Shown: positions 24,514 through 36,819 of the stretch, piece by piece | How positions within the stretch are numbered: the first letter of the stretch is position 1 | How the letters are laid out: each line of letters begins with the position of its first letter | Source: Siderastrea radians | Taxonomy: Eukaryota; Cnidaria; Anthozoa; Scleractinia; Rhizangiidae | Length of the DNA stretch: 64,000 nucleotides | NCBI GenBank assembly: GCA_964017195.1 | Contig: OZ024890.1 | Location: 69,369,376 to 69,433,375 of the forward strand | Direction: 5' to 3' | Position numbers and translations under genes: made by a program | Notes under the pieces: model-generated | Databases searched by the model: none | Seen by the model: only the letters and a program-made list of their open reading frames with translations | What the model was told of the DNA's origin: nothing

Positions 24514-27500
24514 ATGGAAGAACGCTTCTTTGTGTTACTGTTTTTTTCGTTATGAATTCAACTTCTCAAAACAGGTCAAAAGCAACACCACCAAGTTGCG
24601 TTCTTTTAAAGGCGCCACCCCGGCATTGGATTTCTGACAAAACAGGGGACTGTTATTCAGCAACAATTCCTTCACTGTACCGTGTATGATGGTCAAAGCA
24701 CGCCAATGAAGGGGCCTCGCATCCTTAAGGTTTCGTTTGACATCAGCTGGCCTCTTAATGCTGTAGGAGTCGATAAAAGCCATAATAATACTCCATTTGA
24801 TATCATTCTTACGATCTTTTGCGCTTCATCAGTGCAACTAGATCTTAGCAATGAACAAAACCTTGTCAACAAGAACATTTTTCTAGGTCTGTTTACCTCA
24901 AGTTACTGCAGAGTTTGGAGCCAAAACCTAGTTACATGGGCTAAGATAACTGATTTGGTTGGAATGGGTTCTGAAGGCAGCGTCACAAATTCGATTCAGG
25001 GAAATAAATGTCTGGCAAGCAACTTTCAAAATATTGTTTATCTCGACTATTTTTACAGTTCTATTACGAACATTCCAAACATGTTTACTGACCCAAAAAA
25101 TGTCTGGCCGGACATGGCTTCGAATGGCTGTAGTTAGGTTACGAGATATGTCACTTAAGAAGATGCCAGGACATTGGAAACAAACGATGCCTAGGCTGCA
25201 AGAACTCGTTCTGGAGAGAAACATCTTAACTGAGCCTCCAGAATTTCCTTGGAATAACTCCACTCTTGACATTTACCGTGGATTGAGAAGAATGGAGTTG
25301 GAGGATAAAAGGCCACTATACTGGGGCCCTAATGGCCCTTTACTTGTAGAAAGAAACCACTATGTGCGTGGATTGTACCTAGGTTACAACAAGATCGAAG
25401 ATCTATCATTTCACGAGTTTCGCGGATTCTTGCATGTGCTTAGTCTTAAAGGAAATGGTTTAAGAACAGTTTGACCTGCGTGTTTCCGTAATTTGGCAGG
25501 GATTCAAACAATAGATCTGAGCAGAAATACGTTGGCTTCTCTGCCTGAAAATCTGTTTCAGGGATTAACCACCTTGCAAAAAATTCACCTTTCTAAAAAC
25601 AACATATCAGTTATAAAGCCAAAACTATTTGAAGGCTTGAAGAACATTAAGTGGATTTGTTTAGATCATAACAAGCTCAATTCTATTCCAAATGGATTGT
25701 TCAGGTCACTAAACACACTTGAAGTCCTGCATTTAGATGCTAACAAGATCACGAAAATTGACAAAAACCCGCTCCCGCAACACTCTGCTTTACGAAAGCT
25801 TTACCTCCAAAACAACAATCTGTCTTCATTTCCGTCTTGGATATTTCGGCTGAGTACAATTGAAGTAGTCGATCTATCGTCCAATAGCATAACGTTTTAA
25901 GATCTTGACTTTGCATTACGAGGTTACGATATAACTTTCAGTGAACTTCTAAATGCCCCTATAGTTTTCAATTTGGCAAACAACAACATCACAAAATTAG
26001 TAGATTCAGCGGGCTTGAACTAATTAAAAGCACGCGGTGGACTTTTTTTTTCCCTAACGCATTATTCATATTTTTGGAGGGCTTTCTCAATTAATTTCAG
26101 TGGGAATCTATTAGTTTGTGATTGCATTATGGCGGATGTTGCAAAGGAAATTAAAGCCTATATGGAAGTAAGGCCTGTAATGAGACCGGTACGGTTTAAA
26201 ACCTGGCAATGTGGTTGGCCACATGGACTGAAAAAAAATTCGATACTGGAGATTCAAGAAAATCAGTGGATGCGAAGAGAAGAGCCAGGCAACTGCCCTG
26301 TTGAATGTGTCTGCCAAAAACGCTGTTCAGATGGAATTGTTGTTGTTGATTGTGAGGAAAAGAGTCTCACAGATGTACCAAGCTCAATGCCACAAGGTCT
26401 AATTGAACTTAACTTACGAAACAATGAAATCAAGGACATTCTAGCATCCCCTTATTTGAAAAACGTGACTGGTTTAAAACTGTCAAATAACAAAGTTGAG
26501 CGGCTGCAAGCCTTCGTGGTGCAGAAACTAAAACAAGTCAAAGTTTTACTTATTGATTCTAACAAACTGACAAGTTTATCCAGGGAAATTGAAACTCTGA
26601 ATTTTACAACATTGGCCTTAGATCAAAATCTGTTCAGTTAAATGCGACTGCACAACCAAATGGATGAAGTATTGGCTACTAGAAAACAAACATCGAATAA
26701 GAAACATTGAAAAGGTGCTTTGTAGCTCGGATCACGCTCTTGGCTGGGCAATTTTCAATTTGTCAGATGATGAGTTCATTTGTCGTACTGCTAACGAGAA
26801 GTCTAAGCCTTATCCTAAAGAGAATAATGTCCTTACAGCAACCATAGCTGCTTCTATTCTTGGTGGTCTGCTTCTTTTGATAACGATCATAGCACTCTTG
26901 CTGTACAAGTACCATAGAGAATTGAAGGTCTTTATGTTCACTCACTTTAACTGGCACCCATTTGATCGCATTGATGACTCAGATCCAAACAAGATATATG
27001 ACGCCTTTATATCGTACAGCGGAGAAGATCACCAGTGGGTCGTCGACACATTACAAGAACGACTGGAAAATCACGATCCTCCATATAAACTATGCATCCA
27101 CCACCGTGATTTTCGTATTGGGGCACCAATCCAGGAAAATAACTTGAAAAGCGTGGATCAATGCAAGCGCATGTTGATGGTGCTATCTCCCAGCTTTGCA
27201 AAGAGCGCGTGGTGTTTACTGGAGTTTCGCGCTGCTCATCGTAAAGTGTTAGAAGATCGCATGAATTACCTGATAATTATTGTGTTTGATGATGTTGACA
27301 TGGCTGAGCTGGATGAGGAAATGAAGTTGTACATGCGCACTAACACCTATGTGAGCGTCAGTGACAAGTGGTTCTGGCAGAAGTTGTTCTATGCGATGCT
27401 GCAGAACTCAGGAAAGGACTCGCTGGAGAAAAGAAGTGTAGAATTGATAGAAAGCACCTCTACAAATCAGGATAACGATGTGGAAAGAATGCAAGAGGCT

Positions 27501-27557
27501 GAAAGCCGAGCAGCTGCTCTTAATGACTCTGACACAATATTACTTGTTCTTGTTTAA
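24514..27557 (+). pseudogene. Toll-like receptor relic (LRR-TM-TIR)
   Basis: A signal-peptide-like start (ATG 24514, MEERFFVLLFFSL) meets a TGA at once. Leucine-rich repeats follow in pieces: 25140-25471, 25475-25897 (LPENLFQGLTTLQKIHLSKN type) and 26130-26637 with an LRR C-terminal cap (LVCDC). Breaks are a frameshift near 25095-25130, an in-frame TGA at 25472-25474, TAA at 25898-25900 and near 26021, and a frameshift near 26640. From 26664 a 297-residue frame is open: TM segment (LTATIAASILGGLLLLITII) and a TIR domain with YDAFISYSGED (box 1), RDFRIGAPI (box 2) and FWQKLFYAM (box 3). Toll receptors sense microbes and signal by TIR-TIR contact through MyD88. The 3' half could still be expressed; the whole receptor cannot. 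Confidence 0.85.
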
Positions 27558-28080
27558 ATTTTGAACATTTCTTCGTTATTGTCACGGAGGAATAACCTTT
27601 TTAAGGAAGAAATACTGTTTAATCACTTTCAACCAACTGGGGCTTGGTGGGAAAAAGACATGATAAAACCATATTTATTTAAACTGTAAATTTTGTTCTA
27701 TCATGATTGGCAGAGAGTTTTGTTTCTAATGATACCTAACAGTACTGGATACTTGTGTTTCATGTAAACGTACAAATACAATTTTTAAAAAGTTATTTTT
27801 TTCTTAGTTACAGCCACTCGAGAGACTGAAACGAAAAAGTACTGCATGGATGATTTGGCTTTTTCTTTACTTGGCTGAACTATGGGGACATTCTTCCATA
27901 CAAAAGGTTTCAAGACAAAAAAAAAACAAACGCGACAAAACCAGTTTCATAGAAGTGTTCCCTCTGTCAAGAATGATGTGATTGGGAGAAAAAAGTTTTA
28001 AAATCCTCACTCATTAACGTTTTGCGCACTTACCTTTATCTAGTAACTTAATTAACCTTATTTTTTTACTTTTGTTATTC
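27558..28080. other. Host intergenic DNA after the TLR relic
   Basis: AT-rich; no gene recognised. Confidence 0.4.
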
Positions 28081-28082
28081 TT

Positions 28083-28726
28083 TTAAGGACGTTCGCGCGA
28101 AGATCTTCTACAACACAGATTTTTGTCATACTTTTGCTATAGTCAGATAATAAGTTACCTATGTCAGAAATGCAAAAAAATTGGGGGGGGGGGGAGGGGG
28201 TCACCGACTTCGTTTTCGAAATAAAGCGCGTGAAAACCTACTTTAATTTTGACAAATCGGCCTCGTAACTCGACATGGCCTCAGTGGTTGTTAGGTGAAA
28301 ACTATTGAAAATGATTTGCTGAAGACCCACTCTCTCAGTTAAATTTCATTTAAGTGGGTCTGTCAAGAAAGTAATTTGAACCGGTGTCTTCCTTTCAGTG
28401 AAACTCAACTTTACTTTTGAAATGGGCTTTTCCCAACATCGTGCAGCTTAAATAATAGCGGAATTCGATGATGCATGGGCAGAAAAGTTGGGAAAAAATC
28501 AAACTTTCACGACATAGATTTTCCTCCATTTTTCATAAAGAAAGTGATCTATCAAAAGAAAATCTGGGGTCGCCGAACATAGATATTAAAATGCCCACTA
28601 ACGCTATTTAGCCTCGTCGGCTAAGTATCAGGTGATATTCCGCGCGATTTCGCAGGATAATTGTTAAATATCTCTACATTTCTTTAACAGCGCGCGCTCA
28701 ATGCAGTTTGCGCGAACGTCCTTTAA
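28083..28726. mobile_element. TTAA MITE family 1, copy 1
   Basis: Inverted ends TTAAGGACGTTCGCGC and GCGCGAACGTCCTTTAA bound ~640 bp with no coding capacity. A second copy in inverse orientation is at 58709-59364. TTAA at both ends points to a TTAA-specific (piggyBac- or Kolobok-type) mobiliser. Confidence 0.8.
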
Positions 28727-28729
28727 GGG

Positions 28730-29800
28730 TTTTTTGTTATCTCGTTGCTAGTGAGAAAAATCGTTGCTAAAAACCAACACTGGTTTTGTTTGCAAAAACA
28801 CGAACAAACGAAACGAAAAGAGCAACTAACACTTTAATATCAACTTGCTCTATGTTCAGAAAAGTGTTTTCACGTGTCTGTTTCGGTCACATAGCGATTT
28901 CTTTTCATAATAGGTGCCTAATGTAAGGCTATCCATAGCCTTACATTGTGAAGGACACTGGTCCTTCACTGTGGTATGCTATTTCTAATATTAAAACCCA
29001 AGAGATGCTAATCTGTTGTGGGTTTTAATATATTTCGGACTTTATGATCGGGCTTTTAATTTATGAGTTAACGGGTAAACAGTCACATGAAGGGAAGCTG
29101 AAGGCTGAAGGCAATGGATGAACGCACAAGCCATGCGACCGAATGAATGGCCACGAAACGAACGAACGAAAGCAGCGAGTGAACGAACGGACAATATTAT
29201 GTATGAACGAACGAACAAACCCAACAATCGAACGAGCGAAATGCCAGCCAAACAAACGGAAAATGGACTAATGGCACAAACAAACGTCCGCAAACCCGGC
29301 AACCCAACAAATGGCTGAAATACACCTGTTCCTTTACGAAACGAAGGGAAAAACACTGGGACAGTTTGGTTTAATTTAAAACAAAGAAAAGTATTTCTGA
29401 GCGGCTTGAAATAAAATTCGTAGATTAATTATGTGTTAACCCTTTTACACCTTTTTAGAGAGCTCACCAAAAGTTTAAATTGATAAAGCATAGAACGATG
29501 ATGAGAAAGTTGTTAAGTCTCCTCAGACTGAAGGTCTGTCATTTTCATCAGGGGCACAGTGAACAGACCTGGTAGAGAGTTCAAAAAACGCGCGAAAGGA
29601 AAAATAACGTAAACAACAGGGATAAATTCTCACTTTTCGCTTAAGGGTGAAACTCTCTGACCACACGTTTCAAACTGTGGTACCACAGCTGGCCCTACGT
29701 GCCTGAGCTGACAACTATCATTCTATGCACACACGAGGCGATTTTCGCTGGCGATCAAGATTTGCTCCGACGAGCGTAGAAAATCACCTAGCGTGTCGCT
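28730..29800. other. Host intergenic DNA with degenerate GAAC repeats
   Basis: 29115-29300 is a diverged (GAAC/GAAT)n stretch that creates long frames by low complexity. Nothing else recognised. Confidence 0.45.
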
Positions 29801-29805
29801 GGCTT

Positions 29806-30528
29806 TAAAGGCTGGTTCACACTTGTGACATAAGCATAAGCATAAACATAAGCATAAGCATAAGAAAGCGTAAGTGTGAACCGTAGTGACATAAGCATAA
29901 GCATAAGCATAAGCATAAGAAAAAGGAAACTTTTCCTTTTTCTTATGCTTATGCTTATGCTTATGTCGCGTGATCGCAAGTGTGAACCGGGACAACATAA
30001 GCATAAGCATAAGCATAACGAAACAGCAGTATTTGATGTCAGCAGAAATTCAAGCGAAAACAGTTCCCAATCCTGCTCTGATTAGCTGTTTCAAACTGGC
30101 GTCTTCTCCTTTAAACACGCTGTATTATAATGAGAAACTGGCTGAGGCCGGCCGTATTAACTACCTGAAATAAATTTCTCGGTCCACCAGTCGCATTTCA
30201 AGCACAAGATTGTGATAATCTTCTTGTTGTTTTCTCTTCGTGAAGATTTCTCTTACCCAACAGGACCGCCATCTTTTTTCAGGTTGTCTTTCTTTCCGCC
30301 GTCGACGATTACGGCGCAGTAACATCAAAAGGAGCGCTTCTTCGTTTTCTTCTTCGTCCACCATTTTGAAATTACAACTCGTCTCATTCCCCCAGGATTA
30401 TAAATCTGAAGCCCAATGCGCCTGCGTATGTCGCTTTCTTATGCTTATGTCGTAAGTGTGAACATTCTTATGCTTATGCTTATGTTTATGCTTATGCTTA
30501 TGTCACAAGTGTGAACCAGCCTTTAAGG
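29806..30528. mobile_element. MITE with (CATAAG)n arrays
   Basis: TTTAAAGGCTGGTTCACACTT at the left and its inverse at the right bound ~720 bp. Inside are several blocks of CATAAG hexamers in both orientations (29830-29870, 29890-29920, 29940-29965, 29996-30018, 30470-30505). Non-coding. Confidence 0.75.
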
Positions 30529-30529
30529 G

Positions 30530-32550
30530 TTTAAATTTTGTTTTGCCCAATATGGAAAAAAGACTGGGACCAACAGAGCAAGCCTATGGTCCTGTGAACT
30601 CCCCACCAATCAAAAGGCAGCATTTGAGGCATGCCATCTAACTTTGGATGACCGAAACTACACCCATAGCATGACATTTGGGACCGGGGAAAAAAATGGT
30701 AATATGTAAGTTGGTTACCCAGAGAGTCCCCACGACAAGTCGCAAATGACTTGCTTCTCAGGTTGTCAAACCTTCAGTCAGTACTAACAGTAACCCTTTT
30801 TCTCACTCACACGATTATACTGGGCAGATGACTAGTGTAAAGCCATTGGCTTAGAAACACCCTTTTGTGTTATTACTGCCTTAAAGAGGTGAGGTGTCAG
30901 GTAGCTGGCGTGTGGAACTTTCAACCTTAAAGGGACTGTCCGAGCGTATTTTTAGTAACACTTCGAAAAGCCACAAGTCACATTTAAATTAATGAAAACC
31001 TAAAATTAATAGTCCAGTTTTGTTCAAAGACAATACTAGTGCAGTTAAACCGTCAGTAGTGTCTTTGGTCGTGCTATGAGCATTGAGTGTCGGCAAACAC
31101 TGAGTGTCGAATATGACTGACTTCTTTTGACGAAGTTAAGATGCTTTCTTTCTTTGACTTTAGAAATGTTAACTAAAGAAGTTTATTCAAACTCGGAAAC
31201 GTTTCCATATCAAACCTCGTGTTGCTTCAGGCCTTCTTTTCTTTCCTTCGTGGACTTGTATAACCTAGTAGTTTGCCACAAAAGAAATAAGGACAGAAGT
31301 TTGTAGACAAACTGCTTGCGGCGTTGGATGTGTAGTAGACTAGTGGAGTAGAATAGTAGAGTTTCAGTTTAACCAACAATCACTTGTAATATAAATTACA
31401 CAGGTTTTAATAAAGTTGTTTTTCCTATAAACCGTCGAAATATGAACTGTTTTAACAACGAAGTCTCGCAGTTGCGTGTTCCAGAACACTCACTCCCTCC
31501 TGTTGTTGACCAGTAGAGAAGTGTTCTGTTCACACGAGATGGGTGCTTCATGTTGTTATAATACGGATGCGTTTTAACACCGGGCCAGACGGCAACGATA
31601 GTCGCATAGTTCAAGCTATTAACTCTCACCTTATCATTTAGCCGGAAACTCTCAAGGACTCTCGTTCGCTCGCGAAGAGTTTGAAACTACTCAGATTTTA
31701 ATTAGTATAGAAAGTTCAAACTTTTGCTCCCGTTTGGCTTGGGCTTCACTCATACCGAGTCTCTTGCTCGTATTCCCACTTCAAGGTTTCTAATAACCAC
31801 ACAGCACAAATTACTGATTATATACTATTTGTTTAATGTTCTGAATTGGTACACCAACTGGCAGCAGTGACTTTTAAAATAATATGCGATCAAGACAACA
31901 GGTCACTGAGCTAACTGTTCAGTCAACAAAAAAGAGCGGATGGATTTAGTCATAAAATCTCAAACAGTACGTTTTAAAAATATATACACCACAGTGCGTA
32001 CAGACTGGAAAAACATTGTGAAGATACATATTATAAACTTTTGGCTTCAACTATATTTTGATAAAACCCAAGGCCATTTTACTGCATCCATTTTATTTCT
32101 AGGACAAACCTTAAGATTATAAAATTTTGTAACACTTGTTTAGAAATAGCAGACTATCAAAGGCCCTGACCAGGCCTGGGGTTTGTAAGAACGAGGGATC
32201 GCATGTGTGATAATTTCATTCATTTCACTTACTTAGCAAATATCATTTGCCGTGGTAAAACACTACCTACCCAGGCACTGAAAAGATAAAAGCTCTCCTA
32301 TGCATCACAGCTTTTACACTTGACACTAAGAAGTAACGTAGCGATTATAATATATTTCATTAGCTACCACAAGTATTCTCAAACTCGGAAACCTGGAGGA
32401 AAGAAGCCGTGGGACGTTTGCAAAGGTAGACGCAGCCAATCGGAAATAATCGGATAAGTTTCGTTTATCTCCGATTTATTATTCCACTCGTGCGCCATTT
32501 TACCATATAAGGTCAAGAGAACGCGCAAAATATGCCACGGCATTACACAG
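30530..32550. other. Host intergenic DNA, nothing recognised
   Basis: No conserved frame or clear repeat structure. Confidence 0.4.
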
Positions 32551-32554
32551 TAAA

Positions 32555-32719
32555 ATAGCCCTTTTCACAGTTACCTTTTGTCATTTGCATTACAATGTTT
32601 TTGAACATGGATGTGAGGCAATTTCGGGCAATTTTGCTCTTTTAGCCCGAAATTGCCTCACATCCACGTTCAAAAACATTGTAATGCAAATGACAAAAGT
32701 TAACTGTGAAAAGGGCTAT
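32555..32719. mobile_element. Near-perfect 165-bp foldback element
   Basis: About 75-nt arms (ATAGCCCTTTTCACAG... and its inverse) around a 15-nt loop. Typical of a small MITE; its transcript would form a long hairpin. Confidence 0.8.
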
Positions 32720-34440
32720 TGTGTATCGCACTGCAAAATCCAGGTTTCACAGGTTGTGTGGCCGAAGGACTGAAAAAAAAAAAAAAATTTTTGACGTGAT
32801 TTTTCTCAGTGGAATCATAAATCTCTCATTCGATGGTTTAACATATAATACGCGCGGACATTTTGCTCATAAACCATCGAATAAGATGTATTTATTCCGA
32901 TGAACAAAATGAGGTCCACGTGAACTGCTAAAAATAACTCGCAATAAAATTCAACGAACTGAGTTTTTTGCAAGACAGTAAGGGGGTAGCACGTCGTCTA
33001 CAAACGAGAAAATTTGTTGGTGTGGCTGCACGTTCCCAACGTTTCCGAGAATGTGCTTACAGTACTCCACTACTTACGCCTATTTACGGTTTTCAAGCGC
33101 AGACGCATTATCCTGACTACTGAATTCAGTTCCTCAGGCACTCCTCTTTTCGCATTTGAAAAGAACTCCTTCATTTGACGAAATGTGTTAGAAAGAATTA
33201 TTTTTCACTATCAACTTTAAAATAAAAACAAACAAACAAAAAAACAACAACAAAAAACAAAACGAACGGACTCACCGGGATGAAGGAGTACAATTTAGTG
33301 GCAAGTTTACCATGGTCGACAATTGCGAGTTTCTTAACTGAGTTACATGTAATTTAACAAAGAATACGTAACTAGCTTTTCTCATGTAGCGGCACACTAC
33401 GACCCGATACATCGTATAACACTCTTCCCGAGAGATTATGGCGTGATCATCAATCGTTTCTGGAAAATACCGCGCACGCCGGCTTCTTACTGCACCTAAA
33501 GATTTTTAATAACCGCTTGTTTCATCTGCGAAATAACTTTCAGTGTACAAGATTCTCTTCACAATAAACCAGACGAAGCCAATTATTTAAACAAGATCTG
33601 AGTTAGAGCTAGTTTGAGAGCATTTGAAGTAGTTATCAATCTAGTTATAAGAAAAGAGCAGTCGCCAGTTTTAGTCAGAGAGAATTCTTCAACAAGTTGT
33701 TTACGGCAAATGACGTCAACACATTCGGTTTAGCTAGTTAAATTTCGAGTTAAGCCACAATTTATTGAAACCCTGTCTAAACTTCGTTTAAATAATCGGC
33801 CACTAAGGTTTAATTTGCTGATTCCCAGCGTCGTGACTTGGCGCTAGACAATTGTCACCAGGAACTAGTTACTATTCGTTGCGGGTTTTACTACAGATTC
33901 AGTAGCGATTTTATGTCTTGTACTTGCTACTCTAGAATTCCACGTTTACGACTTAATCTTCGGTCAACTGTCGATCCCGGATTAGCAACTACCAGCTTTC
34001 AAAAAACCGAAGCCATGCTTTTGTAATTAGCAAATCTATTGTAGATAAAAACAACAACAAATGGAACACGATATAAAGGCAACTTCAACAAGAAACTCAC
34101 TTGTTCAAGTCAGAAGACTGTGAGCATTCCCTTCCTTGCACACAATTGGTTGAATGAGAAGCGAAACCCTCATATGAAGGAAAGAGTTTCCTCGAGGCCA
34201 TTGTTTTCTACTTACACGAGTATTCCGTCGCTTCCCAATCGAAAACAGGGCCTGTTCACAGCCTATCACAACGTGTAATTAAACTCACATGAACTACACT
34301 CCGGATTATTTTTTTCGAAGTTAAGGAACTGAGTTCAAACATCAACCTTTATAAAGTAAGGAAGACCTTACGGCAATCAGGAGACACGATTGTAGGCTGG
34401 TGGATGAAAATCCAACAGCTGATTATAAGTTTCAACTATT
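32720..34440. other. Host intergenic DNA, nothing recognised
   Basis: A-rich stretch near 33220-33270; otherwise no supportable feature. Confidence 0.4.
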
Positions 34441-34499
34441 AACATCACATAACTTTGAAAAGTGCTAACAAACTAGTCTCCTTTGCAGCATTCAACAGG

Positions 34500-34665
34500 T
34501 TGTCACGTATATTGCCTGAACAATATAGCTCTAAGTATTATAAATTTTCTTTCTACATATTTTTAATATCTATTAATTGTGTCCCCAAATTAGTATGGGA
34601 TTTTCCCAGGCTATGTGGCCTTGACACATTAATAAAGTTTATCATCATCATCAACAAACTTCTTG
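34500..34665 (+). mobile_element. Possible LINE 3' tail
   Basis: The sequence ends TTAATAAAGTTTATCATCATCATCA, resembling the 3' end plus microsatellite tail common in non-LTR elements. No coding part was identified. Confidence 0.35.
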
Positions 34666-35149
34666 TTCAAGCAACATGCGTGACACCTCCAAAAACACGT
34701 GCGCTTTGTAGGAAGTTGACCATACTGTGGCTTGATGACAGCTTTCCTGTGTCCTGATGCTGTTTAACAACACTGCAAACCTGCTACGATCCTTCAGGAA
34801 AAAGGATTACAGAGGAAATACAAAATTCCTTCAAAGGTTGCACAGGGCCATCCAGAGAACTACAGCTGTCCTTGGGTATCCAATCTATATTGTGACTCTT
34901 GCAAATGCACTGCCGGTAATGTTAAACTACTGAAAACTAGAGTTTTACCTTGGCCAAAATATGCAGCCTATCCAAAGCTCTCAGATACCACGATTTCTTA
35001 TAGAATCATTGTTCCAATGCTGATGAGCACTTGGTTATTCAATCTCCTTATTTACTCTTGCATTAACGGCACACAGAAGGACAGCTTGATGGATATTATT
35101 ACTGTAGCCTCAGCTTCAAAGACGAGGATTAGACCAACCAGGCCTTAGA

Positions 35150-36819
35150 CTAAAGACCCGAGTCCCTGTTAGGAGGGTACACAGGGAGAGAGGCTCTCCC
35201 CAGATACATATTGGGGGTCAGCTGGGAGTTGTAGAAAGCTCCAGGGTGCTGCATGTGACTAGGATACTGGTACTGTGGCTGTCCAAACATTGGAGGATAC
35301 TTATTTGAAGGGAAATATAGACTGCTGTACTGAGGCATTGGCTGCTCAGATAACTGCGATGGTGGAATGCTACTCTTGTCTAAAGGTGGTTGGCTGGGTG
35401 CAGTTAAGCTCTCCACTGAAAAAGATTTTGATCCTTGTACAGCAGGACCTGACGTTGCAAATGGACTGTGATTGTGTGTGTGTTGACCAACTGGCTGCAT
35501 AAATGGACTCTTGTTAGGCGGCCCACTGTAATGTGATGGGGGTGCGTGGTCAGCAGGTGAGTGCAAAGGACTTTCGTGATTGCTATGTGCTCCAAACGCA
35601 GGCGACTTGTTTTCCTCCGGCCTCCGACCATCTAAAGGCGACTGGGCTTGATTATAATTGCCCATCACTGAGGAATATGGGTTCTGCATCCCATGTGAGA
35701 GTGTTTTGCTAGACAGTTCTATAAACCCTGGACGAGGCTGAGAAGTTATAGGCCTCTCGTCACCTTGCACCACGGGCTGTCCAGGAGCTTGCACAGGATA
35801 GTTTGCCATAGTTGGGCCGCTCATGCTTCCCTGGGGATGTGAAGGTGAGAATGGTGGTTTACTTGGTTCGTTGGGTGACGGGCCAGGAAATCTTGGTGTC
35901 TGTGGAGTTAGAGGGGTCTGCGGAGTGTGAGGTGATCCTGTACTTGTTGGTGATGGCACTGGGCTTTTCCGTGCATGCCTCGAGTCTGGTGGCCGGCCTC
36001 CTGGGTAGGGAGGTGGGGGGGAGCGTACTCCAGCCCCCAGTGGATCCGAGGAAGGAGAATTCGAATTTCCTTGTGATGGAACGCCTCCAAGATGTCTAGG
36101 CCTTTGGAAGTACCCCTGTTGTTGTTGACCTGGTGGCTGACTGAAAGCTGGAAAATGCGACTGCTGTGCAGCTTGTCCTCGCATGTCCTGCGTGCGCCTC
36201 TCCATATACGACCCCTGATGTTGTGGAGCCCCAGTGCGCGGATACCCAGTGAGGGAGCCAGACTGGTCTCCTCCCGCCCCTCCCTGTTGGTTATAACTAC
36301 TTCTGGAATACATCCCATTTACTCCCCCTCCACCATGACTGCTCCCACTCTGCGAGCTTCCAAACAGCAGCTGATGGATGTCATCCATAGCCTGCGACTG
36401 GGCCTGCCGCTGCCTGTCCTTGAACATTGACTGTTGCGCTTGCATCTGATCCCACTGAGATGCACCATACCCTGACCTGGCATTTGCATGCACTCCACCC
36501 GACATACCCGAGTAGCCTGACATCGGTCCCATGGGTCCAACAGAACCCCTCATCGAGTAGTGCTGAGGATAGTAAGGCTTTTGTTTGCCAAAAACGTTCA
36601 TTGAGTTTGTTTTTTCTACTTTAAGAAATGGAGAACTCGATGGCTGTGCCCTGTGAAATGCAGTGATATTTTCCACTCTACCCATGTGCACAGCCTCTGC
36701 TGCTCTGTTTGCGAGACCAGTTGAAAACACGTAAATCCTGTTTGGTGGCTCGGGCATTTCAACTGGCTTTGGAACTTTTAATTTCTTCCGGCGTCTGGGC
36801 CCATCGGAGCTGTCGGAAT
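35150..36819 (-). CDS. Terminal exon encoding BCL9/Legless HD1 and HD2
   Basis: This ~556-codon exon starts after CAATTGACAG and ends at TAG 35150-35152. Near its start is RIYVFSTGLANRAAEAVHMG followed by RVENITAFH, an excellent match to BCL9 homology domain 1, which binds the PHD finger of Pygopus. About 80-100 residues later RQRQAQSQAMDDIHQLLFG matches HD2, the helix that binds beta-catenin. The rest is Pro/Gln/Ser/Gly/Met-rich as in BCL9 tails. The role expected is a Wnt co-activator bridging beta-catenin and Pygo. The preceding exon's phase-1 end (ATA-G) joins to AT-TCC to read IDSDSSDG, consistent with one transcript. Confidence 0.8.

Noticed and set aside
29042..29356. 104-residue minus frame rich in Phe/Arg/Ser
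   Set aside because: Product of a degenerate tetranucleotide repeat.
29723..30085. Frames of repeated Leu-Met or Ile-Ser
   Set aside because: Made by CATAAG hexamers inside a MITE.
29830..30505. CRISPR-like array
   Set aside because: Hexamer repeats with no spacers, in an animal MITE.
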